Source: an uncultured Clostridia bacterium
GTDB taxonomy: Bacteria > Bacillota > Clostridia > Oscillospirales > Ruminococcaceae
NCBI GenBank assembly: GCA_937901465.1
Contig: CALGTU010000114.1
Location: forward strand, 1-14,527
DNA length: 14,527 nt
Reading direction: 5' to 3'
The position numbers were made by a program, and so were the translations under genes. The notes beneath the pieces are model-generated. The model did not search any database. It was not told the DNA's origin and saw nothing but the letters and a program-made list of their open reading frames with translations. Shown here piece after piece: positions 5,798-12,466 of this stretch (positions within the stretch are counted from its first letter, which is position 1; the number at the start of each line of letters is the position of its first letter).

Positions 5798-7939
5798 TTA
5801 AACAGTCTGTGTTTCTTCTGTCTGTGCTTCGGCATTGTCTTCAGCCTGTGCTTCAGCATGAGCTCCGTCTGGCTGTTCTGCTTCGCCGTCAGCAACAACT
5901 TCTTCTTCAACCTTTGTGATAGTCTGATAGAGATTATAAGCTTCAGCGAGAAGTGAGCCGACATATTCAGCAACGCTTCTGAGCCAATCTCTTTCAGAGT
6001 CAGAAAGTTCTTTCTGTTCAGCCTTGAGCTGATTGAGGTTGTCGAGAGTCTTCTGTGTATCTTCGAGGATAACTTCTGTTTCTGTTTCGAGCTTTGATTT
6101 AAGACCTTCAAATGAGTTGAATACCTGCTGACGAACAGTTTCAGAGAAGTCAGAGTTGATCTTCATTTCCTTGAACTGCTTTCTTACAGTATTCTTGAAG
6201 TCTGCCTTATATTTATCAATTCTTTCCTGAACAAGAAGCTTATCAACAGAGAACTTTCCTGAGAATGTTCCCGCAATACCTGCAATAGCGATTACACAGA
6301 GTGTAACAGGGCCTGCTGTTGCAATTCCCAAAGCACCGGCAAGATAGATGGCAGCAAAGAATGTAGCATAGAATCCTGCAAATCCTGTAACACCGCCGAG
6401 AAGAGCACCCTTAACGCCTGCTTCACGGAAACCTACGAATATACCTGCAGTACCGAAGTTGATGATAGAACCGATTGCAGAACCGATAACCTGATTAACA
6501 GGTCTTTCGGGAACAGAGAACATTTCCTGAATTCTGTTAACAGATGCAAAGAATTCATCTTCGAATGTCTGAAGTCTTTCAGCTTCGTCCGAAAGAGCGA
6601 TGTTGATTTCGTTCTGAATCTGTTCACATATGAGCTGAGCCTTATTTTCAATGCTTTCACGGATCTTTTCTGTGAGTTTTGCATTTACAAGTTTCATTCT
6701 GTCACGCTTGAGGTCTTCTGATGTCATCGGGAATTCATCAATAACCTGCATAGCGGTATCTTCTATCTGAACCCAGTAATCATCGAGGATAGGCTGTAAG
6801 TCGGTGAATGCCTTGTTGGCAGCGTCGTTGATTCTTACGAATTCTTCACGCTTCTTTGTTCTGATATCTTCGATTTCATCGATAGCAGCCTGATATTTTT
6901 CAAGGAACTCGTCTGTTTCCATGAGAAGAGCATTTTCACGGAGAACAGTTGAGTTTACTACTTCTGAACCTGAACTGATAATCTTGTTTGCGAGCATCTG
7001 AAGAGTAATAGAACCTCTGTCTTTTGTAAGAAGTGATTCGAGAGTATGTTCGAATACAGGGAAATTACTTTCTTCAAGAAGAGCAGCGTCATTTGTCTGC
7101 TTTGCAACAAGTGCTTTCTTAGCATAAACACCGATAACCTTGGGGAGTCCGATTTTACGCTTATAAACAGCAAATTCCTTTGAGTCTTCACCCATAACGG
7201 CCTTTGCTTTGTCCATAACATACTGAGCAATACGCTTACGCACTGTTTCAACGATTCTTTCTTCGTCTTCACGCGCAAAAGTACCGAAACAGTTAACCGC
7301 AAAGATGATTCTTCCAAGGTCACTTGTAAGCATCTTCTTTTCAAGGAATTCCTTTTCGAACTGTGAGAAAGGAGAGTTTGCACTGATTACGAATACAGCA
7401 GCGTCGATTTCAGGAAGAATAGATAATGTAACATTTGTCATCTGCTCGTCGTCGTTAAGACCGGGAGTGTCGATGATGTCAACATTATTCTTACAGAAAT
7501 CTGTGTCGTAATAAACAGTTGCTTCCTTGATTGTTTCGGCTTTCTGTTCCGATTCATAAGAAAGTTTTGTTACATAATTTGCAAGTTCCGAGATGTCAAC
7601 GCTTTCTTTTTCGCCATTTTTATATTCGATTGTAACATAAGGCGATTCGCTGTATGTAACTCTGTTGAGAGTTGCGGTTGCGGGGAGAACATCGGCAGGG
7701 AGAACTTCCTGTCCGAGCATAGCGTTGATGAGAGTAGATTTACCTCTCTTGAATTCGCCAACGATAGCAACTTCAAAATGTTCCTGCGCAACCTTTTCGA
7801 TTGTTGCCGCAATTGATTTTGAGGTTCTTTCGAGTCCTAAAGAATCGCAATACTGCATAAGGAGAGTAAGACGCTCCTTAAGTGTATCGACTGTTTCTTT
7901 AAATCCGGAATAACTTCCGTAATCAAAGGTCTGGTTCAT
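5798..7939 (-). CDS. Dynamin-like large GTPase A with membrane-inserting hydrophobic region (713 aa)
   Basis: First gene of the operon. The GTPase domain has P-loop GEFKRGKS (61-68), switch-I Thr in LPATATLNRV (85-94) and G3 DTPG (157-160). The G4 position reads NCFG (216-219), lacking the usual Asp of NKxD, a divergence that may relax base specificity. Residues 330-475 are charged helices (stalk). Residues 484-559 are Gly/Ala-rich and hydrophobic, with GxxxG-like spacing, and look like a two-helix membrane hairpin or paddle. More charged helices follow (570-680), and a low-complexity Glu/Ala/Gln tail (681-713). This is the architecture of bacterial dynamin-like proteins that bind or insert into membranes. 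Ribosome site AGGAGG is 5-6 bases before ATG 7939. It differs clearly from dynamin-like B, as expected for heteromeric bacterial dynamin pairs. Confidence 0.92.
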   Translation of the reverse strand: MNQTFDYGSYSGFKETVDTLKERLTLLMQYCDSLGLERTSKSIAATIEKVAQEHFEVAIVGEFKRGKSTLINAMLGQEVLPADVLPATATLNRVTYSESPYVTIEYKNGEKESVDISELANYVTKLSYESEQKAETIKEATVYYDTDFCKNNVDIIDTPGLNDDEQMTNVTLSILPEIDAAVFVISANSPFSQFEKEFLEKKMLTSDLGRIIFAVNCFGTFAREDEERIVETVRKRIAQYVMDKAKAVMGEDSKEFAVYKRKIGLPKVIGVYAKKALVAKQTNDAALLEESNFPVFEHTLESLLTKDRGSITLQMLANKIISSGSEVVNSTVLRENALLMETDEFLEKYQAAIDEIEDIRTKKREEFVRINDAANKAFTDLQPILDDYWVQIEDTAMQVIDEFPMTSEDLKRDRMKLVNAKLTEKIRESIENKAQLICEQIQNEINIALSDEAERLQTFEDEFFASVNRIQEMFSVPERPVNQVIGSAIGSIINFGTAGIFVGFREAGVKGALLGGVTGFAGFYATFFAAIYLAGALGIATAGPVTLCVIAIAGIAGTFSGKFSVDKLLVQERIDKYKADFKNTVRKQFKEMKINSDFSETVRQQVFNSFEGLKSKLETETEVILEDTQKTLDNLNQLKAEQKELSDSERDWLRSVAEYVGSLLAEAYNLYQTITKVEEEVVADGEAEQPDGAHAEAQAEDNAEAQTEETQTV

Positions 7940-8004
7940 AATAGCCTCCTAATTACTGAATGTAGATTTTTCGATTTTTTCGAAATAAGCATACATATAT
8001 CAAT

Positions 8005-8033
8005 ATTATAACAAATTACTATAATGATGTCAA
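8005..8033 (-). promoter_or_regulatory. Promoter of the dynamin operon
   Basis: On the minus strand TTGACA (8033-8028), a 17-base spacer and TATAAT (8010-8005) match the vegetative consensus exactly, with TG before the -10 as well. The leader is about 60 bases to ATG 7939. Such a promoter suggests strong, housekeeping-sigma expression unless repressed. Confidence 0.88.
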
Positions 8034-8040
8034 TTATAAT

Positions 8041-8097
8041 TTTGGCCTATGGCATATTTTACAAATTTCTTTTGCTCGTTATGTTTGAAAAGCCAAA
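8041..8097. other. Intergenic inverted repeat between divergent promoters
   Basis: The 272-base gap between the dynamin operon and the GGDEF-EAL gene holds the two divergent promoters and, between them, TTTGGC (8041-8046) with its complement GCCAAA (8092-8097), plus a short GCC-TAT-GGC (8045-8053). These could be operator half-sites, but they are short enough to be chance. I see nothing else in the gap. Confidence 0.2.
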
Positions 8098-8132
8098 CTT
8101 TTGAATTGAAATGTAAATTAATTGTTAAATTG

Positions 8133-8162
8133 TTGACTTAATATTAAAATGAATGGTAAAAT
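8133..8162 (+). promoter_or_regulatory. Promoter of the GGDEF-EAL gene
   Basis: TTGACT (8133-8138), an 18-base spacer and TAAAAT (8157-8162), with TG one base before the -10. It points away from the dynamin promoter, with the two -35 boxes 99 bases apart. Confidence 0.75.
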
Positions 8163-8211
8163 CAATGTGATATTGGATAATTTGAACAAATTCTGAAAGG
8201 AGTGATATTGC

Positions 8212-10071
8212 ATGAGTAAGATTTCAGATTGCATCGATGAAATCGTCGGTAATGAAAACGACGAAAAAATGATCGAAGAACGAAATAAAAAAGATGTTAT
8301 CTTCATAGTTTTCTGGTGTCTGATTTATTTAGGAATGCTCGCTATCCAGGCAATATTCAGTTTTCAGATTATTCAGGCTGTTGTTGCACAGCTTCAGATA
8401 GTTGTTTCAGTCGTGCTTACAGCAAGATATTATAAAACAGGGTATCTTCTCGCTATAACACTCAACATGTTAAGTATAATATGCGTCATTCTTAACGGTC
8501 TGGCTCTTGGCAATCTGCTTTTTGTCGGCGTTATAATCCCTCTCGGAACGATAGTTTCGGTTTCTTTCCTTTTCGGAATAATAAGAAAACTTCATAAAGC
8601 AATGAAAGAATCCGATGCCCAGCGTGAAGAACTTGTAAAACTCGCCGAAGAAGCTGAGGAAGCTTACGAAGAAGTAAGAAAAATGAACGAACAGCTTCTT
8701 GAAACATCAAGAGTAATAAAAGAAAACGAAGAACGCCTCAATCATATGGCACTTTTCGATGCTTTAACAGAACTTCCTAACCGCAGAATGATCATAAACC
8801 GACTCGATTTCCATATCAGTTATTCTGCAAAAACAGGAAAGAAGTTCGCTGTTGTTTTTATCGACCTTGATAACTTCAAGCGTATAAACGATACTCTCGG
8901 ACACGAAAAGGGCGATATGGTAATAAAGAAAATAGCTCAGCGTATAACAGCTGCTCTCGATACCGACGATATTCTGGGAAGACTCGGGGGAGACGAATTT
9001 GCAATACTCGTTCAGAGAGATATTGACAGCAATGAAGTCTTAAATTATGTTGAAGAAATCAGAACAGCGATTTCAGAACCTATTATAATCAATAACGAAG
9101 AAGTAACAGTAAATGCAAGTTTTGGTGCGTCAGCTTATCCCAAGGATGGCAGTGATTCAACCGAACTTCTCAAATGTGCCGATATGGCACTCTATAAGGC
9201 AAAGGCAGATGGCAAAAACCGTCTTGAATTCTTCACTCCCGAGATGAAGGCTGAAATTCAGCATAAGGTTGATTTCGAAGCAAGCCTTGTAGCAGGTCTC
9301 AATAAAGAAGAGTTCCATCTTATGTTCCAGCCACAGCATGAACCCGACGGAAAGAAGCTCCGTGGATTTGAAGCACTTGTTCGCTGGCGTTCCGAAGAGC
9401 TCGGGCTTGTCAGTCCTATGCAGTTTATTCCTATGGCTGAAGAAACAGGTCTTATTGTCGAACTCGGAACATGGATATTCAAAGAAGCCTGCCGTAAACT
9501 CAGAATGGCAATGGATACCTATGGTCTTGATAACCTCGTTCTCTCAGTAAATATTTCTACAATTCAGCTTATGCAACCTGATTTCTATAATATCGTTAAG
9601 GGAATTATGGAAGAAACAGGCGTTTACGGAAGAAATCTTGAAATTGAAATAACCGAATCTGTTTTCATAAAATCTGTTGATAACGCTGTCGAAGTTCTCA
9701 ACAAGATTAAGAAACTCGGTATTTCAATAGCACTTGACGATTTCGGAACAGGTTATTCATCACTTCATTATCTCCGTTCACTTCCTATTGACACGCTTAA
9801 AATCGATAAATCATTTGTCGATGGAATAAATCGTGCCGAATCCGAAAAAGAAATAGTAGGTTCTATTATCTCTCTCGCACACAACATGAATCTTTTTGTT
9901 GTTGCTGAGGGTGTTGAAGTTGAAGAACAGCTCAGCTATCTCCGCGATAGCGGATGTGACTGCGTTCAGGGCTATCTTCTCGGCAGACCTCTTGATGACG
10001 AACAGTTCAACGAAACACTTAAAAAAGCTTCTGAATATCTTAAAACATCAGAGTCTCCCGAATACAAATAA
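8212..10071 (+). CDS. Membrane-bound GGDEF-EAL cyclic-di-GMP enzyme
   Basis: 619 residues. About four hydrophobic helices (29-56, 58-72, 78-98, 102-125) are followed by a long Glu/Lys-rich coiled coil (130-178), a GGDEF domain (179-345) and an EAL domain (350-610). The diguanylate cyclase motif is intact (GGDEF 259-263, preceded by FIDLDNFKRIND). The inhibitory I-site RxxD expected five residues before it is absent (DTDD there). The phosphodiesterase residues also look intact: EAL 387-389, Asn in VLSVNIS, EITES (479-483), DDFGTGYSS (509-517), the KIDKSF Lys, AEGVE and VQGYLLGRP. It could make or degrade c-di-GMP; which dominates cannot be read from sequence. No PAS, GAF or periplasmic sensor is seen, so the signal probably reaches it through the membrane helices. 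Ribosome site AAAGGAG precedes ATG 8212. Confidence 0.94.
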   Translation: MSKISDCIDEIVGNENDEKMIEERNKKDVIFIVFWCLIYLGMLAIQAIFSFQIIQAVVAQLQIVVSVVLTARYYKTGYLLAITLNMLSIICVILNGLALGNLLFVGVIIPLGTIVSVSFLFGIIRKLHKAMKESDAQREELVKLAEEAEEAYEEVRKMNEQLLETSRVIKENEERLNHMALFDALTELPNRRMIINRLDFHISYSAKTGKKFAVVFIDLDNFKRINDTLGHEKGDMVIKKIAQRITAALDTDDILGRLGGDEFAILVQRDIDSNEVLNYVEEIRTAISEPIIINNEEVTVNASFGASAYPKDGSDSTELLKCADMALYKAKADGKNRLEFFTPEMKAEIQHKVDFEASLVAGLNKEEFHLMFQPQHEPDGKKLRGFEALVRWRSEELGLVSPMQFIPMAEETGLIVELGTWIFKEACRKLRMAMDTYGLDNLVLSVNISTIQLMQPDFYNIVKGIMEETGVYGRNLEIEITESVFIKSVDNAVEVLNKIKKLGISIALDDFGTGYSSLHYLRSLPIDTLKIDKSFVDGINRAESEKEIVGSIISLAHNMNLFVVAEGVEVEEQLSYLRDSGCDCVQGYLLGRPLDDEQFNETLKKASEYLKTSESPEYK

Positions 10072-10130
10072 CTTGTGAAAAATGCACAGTTTAAATGAGC
10101 AATCAAACCCCTATTTATACCCATGAATTA

Positions 10131-10159
10131 TTGACATATAATCAGTTGTGTGGTATAAT
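10131..10159 (+). promoter_or_regulatory. Promoter of the glutamine synthetase gene
   Basis: TTGACA (10131-10136), a 17-base spacer and TATAAT (10154-10159), both hexamers perfect, with TGTGG just before the -10. The start point should be near 10166, about 10 bases before a large hairpin. Confidence 0.88.
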
Positions 10160-10175
10160 TTTTAATTAGATTGCG

Positions 10176-10229
10176 ACGCTTCAGTTTGATGGTATCACCG
10201 TCGGATTGGAGCGTTTTTATTTTTTCTTT
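10176..10229 (+). terminator. Terminator-like hairpin (attenuator) in the glutamine synthetase leader
   Basis: A 17-bp stem, 10176-10192 with 10198-10214 (several G-U pairs, no mismatch), loop TATCA, followed by TTTTATTTTTTCTTT. It has the form of an intrinsic terminator but lies between the promoter and the start codon, pointing to attenuation. The only bases between start point and hairpin are about 10, so no obvious antiterminator helix is available; relief might need a protein. No other terminator is visible after the GGDEF-EAL gene, so it may also stop readthrough from there. Confidence 0.72.
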
Positions 10230-10243
10230 GTGGGGGAATAATT

Positions 10244-12349
10244 ATGCAGACAAATGAAAAGAAACCTTCTGTAACAGAATATTTCGGATGTAATGTTTTC
10301 AACGAAACAATAATGAGAGAACGTCTTCCTAAAAATATCTACAAGGCTCTTAAAAATACAAGAGAATTCGGCGTTGCTCTTGATACCGATGTTGCTGAAG
10401 TTATAGCAAATGCAATGAAAGACTGGGCAGTTGAGAAGGGTGCAACCCATTATACGCACTGGTTCCATCCCATGACAGGTATTACCGCCGAAAAACATGA
10501 TTCTTTCATAGCACCCACAACAGACGGCAGAATTATTATGGAATTTTCAGGGAAAGAACTCATAAAGGGTGAACCTGATGCATCATCATTCCCGTCGGGT
10601 GGTCTTCGTGCAACTTTCGAAGCGAGAGGATATACCGCATGGGACCCTACATCGAATGTTTTTGTAAGAGACACAACTCTCTATATTCCTACAGCATTCT
10701 GTTCGTACAGCGGTGAAGCACTTGATAAGAAAACTCCTCTTCTTCGTTCTATGGAAGTAATCAACGAACAGGCTATGAGAATTCTCCGACTTTTCGGTGA
10801 TACAACAGCAACAAGAGTTATAACGACAGTCGGCGCAGAACAGGAATATTTCCTTGTTGATAAAGGTGTTTATGATCAGCGTGAAGATCTTATCTTTGCG
10901 GGAAGAACTCTTTTCGGTGCAAAAGCTCCAAAGGGACAGGAAATGGATGACCACTATTTCGGCTCTCTCAAAGAAAGAGTTTCAGATTATATGAAAGAAC
11001 TTGACTGTGAACTCTGGAAACTCGGTATTCTTTCAAAAACAAGACATAACGAAGCAGCTCCTGCTCAGCATGAACTTGCTCCTATCTATACAACCGCAAA
11101 TATTGCCGCTGACCAGAATCAGCTTATTATGGACGTTATGAAGAAACTTGCCCGTAAACACGGTCTTGTATGTCTTCTTCACGAAAAGCCTTTCGCGGGC
11201 GTTAACGGAAGCGGTAAACATAACAACTGGGCACTTGTTACAAACGACGGTCAGAACCTTCTTGAACCCGGAAAATCTCCCAGCAGTAATTTCCGTTTCT
11301 TAACATTCCTTTGTGCTATTATAAAGGGTGTTGATGAATATGCCGACCTTCTCCGTATTTCTGTTGCAAGTGCAGGTAACGACCACCGTCTTGGTGCTGC
11401 CGAAGCTCCTCCTGCGATAGTTTCTATTTTCCTTGGTGATGAACTTCAGAAAATCGTAGAAGCTCTCGAAAGCGGAAAACTTATAAAATCCAATAAGAAA
11501 AAGGAATTTATCATAGGTGTTGAAGCACTTCCTAATTTCCCCAAGGACACAACCGACCGCAACAGAACATCTCCTTTCGCATTTACAGGCAATAAGTTCG
11601 AATTCCGTTCGTTAGGTTCTGCTGATTCTATTTCATGTTCGAATGTAATGCTCAATACAATCGTTGCTTACGAACTCTGCCAGTTTGCTGACAGACTTGA
11701 AAAAGCTGATGATTTCACAAAGGAACTTAATAAACTTCTCGCCGAAACTCTTAAAAAGCATAAGAGAGTTATATTCAACGGAAATAACTATTCTGAAGAA
11801 TGGGTTAAAGAGGCTGAAAAGAGAGGGCTTAAAAATTATCCGACAACTGTCGATTGTCTTCCTCATTATGCCGACGATAAGAATATCGAAATGTTTGAAA
11901 AATTCAAGATATTCACAAAATCCGAAGTTCAGTCCAGATATGAAATCCTTATCGAAAATTACAGTAAACTTATAAAAATCGAAGCCCTTACAATGATTGA
12001 TATGGCGAAGAAAGAAATTCTCCCTGCGGGAATTGAATTTACAAAAACTCTTTGCGATACCGTTTCTTCTAAAAAATCAATAGGCCTTAAAGGCGGTGCA
12101 GAAGAAAAACTCGCTGAGAGACTTTCGTTCCTTACCGATAAACTTCTTCACGAAATCGAAACTCTTGAAGAAAAGGCAAACAAAGCGAAAGATATATCAG
12201 ATTCTTTGAAACTTGCCGAATTCTGCAGAGATGAAATTATTCCGTCGATGAACGAAATGCGTCTTTCTGCCGATGAAATGGAAACCATAGTTCCTGAAAA
12301 ACTCTGGCCTTTCCCGACATACGGCGAACTCCTTTTCGGAGTACAATAA
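10244..12349 (+). CDS. glnN: Glutamine synthetase, type III
   Basis: 701 residues, the usual length of dodecameric type III glutamine synthetase, which makes glutamine from glutamate, ammonia and ATP and is the main ammonia-assimilating enzyme in many gut anaerobes. The type III N-terminal region (VTEYFGCNVFN, ATHYTHWFHPMTG) precedes the catalytic motifs: GAEQEYF with metal-binding Glu (197-203), RHNEAAPAQHE (267-277), NGSGKHNNW (321-329), NDHRLGAAEAPP (379-390), NRTSPFAFTG (440-449) and KFEFRSLGS (451-459). The C-terminal third is helical and ends in LWPFPTYGELLF. No adenylylation site of type I is expected. The ribosome site is a G-run (GGGGGA, 10232-10237) 6 bases before ATG 10244. It is monocistronic, with its own promoter, leader hairpin and terminator; many genomes label it glnA. 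Confidence 0.96.
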   Translation: MQTNEKKPSVTEYFGCNVFNETIMRERLPKNIYKALKNTREFGVALDTDVAEVIANAMKDWAVEKGATHYTHWFHPMTGITAEKHDSFIAPTTDGRIIMEFSGKELIKGEPDASSFPSGGLRATFEARGYTAWDPTSNVFVRDTTLYIPTAFCSYSGEALDKKTPLLRSMEVINEQAMRILRLFGDTTATRVITTVGAEQEYFLVDKGVYDQREDLIFAGRTLFGAKAPKGQEMDDHYFGSLKERVSDYMKELDCELWKLGILSKTRHNEAAPAQHELAPIYTTANIAADQNQLIMDVMKKLARKHGLVCLLHEKPFAGVNGSGKHNNWALVTNDGQNLLEPGKSPSSNFRFLTFLCAIIKGVDEYADLLRISVASAGNDHRLGAAEAPPAIVSIFLGDELQKIVEALESGKLIKSNKKKEFIIGVEALPNFPKDTTDRNRTSPFAFTGNKFEFRSLGSADSISCSNVMLNTIVAYELCQFADRLEKADDFTKELNKLLAETLKKHKRVIFNGNNYSEEWVKEAEKRGLKNYPTTVDCLPHYADDKNIEMFEKFKIFTKSEVQSRYEILIENYSKLIKIEALTMIDMAKKEILPAGIEFTKTLCDTVSSKKSIGLKGGAEEKLAERLSFLTDKLLHEIETLEEKANKAKDISDSLKLAEFCRDEIIPSMNEMRLSADEMETIVPEKLWPFPTYGELLFGVQ

Positions 12350-12356
12350 CAATTTC

Positions 12357-12389
12357 AAGAGTGTCTTTCAAAAGGCACTCTTTTCCTTT
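12357..12389 (+). terminator. Terminator of the glutamine synthetase gene
   Basis: AAGAGTGTCTT (12357-12367) pairs with AAGGCACTCTT (12372-12382), 11 bp with one G-U, loop TCAA, followed by TTCCTTTG. It begins 8 bases after the stop codon. Confidence 0.85.
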
Positions 12390-12398
12390 GTTCAGAGT

Positions 12399-12427
12399 TT
12401 GACTTTTTATAAAGCGTGTGGTAAAAT
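12399..12427 (+). promoter_or_regulatory. Promoter of the GH44-like gene
   Basis: TTGACT (12399-12404), a 17-base spacer and TAAAAT (12422-12427), with TGTGG directly before the -10, the same five bases as at the glutamine synthetase promoter. Confidence 0.8.
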
Positions 12428-12466
12428 ATCAATGTATGTATTATTGTTTTTGAAGGAGGAGTTGCT

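Noticed and set aside
8118..8306. 62-codon ORF opposite the start of the GGDEF-EAL gene
   Set aside because: It overlaps the promoter and start of a clear gene on the other strand, has no ribosome site and no recognisable product.
10166..10243. ANTAR-type two-hairpin antitermination target in the glutamine synthetase leader
   Set aside because: Only one hairpin is present, its loop is five bases (TATCA) and not the A-x-x-G hexaloop, and there is no space upstream for a second.
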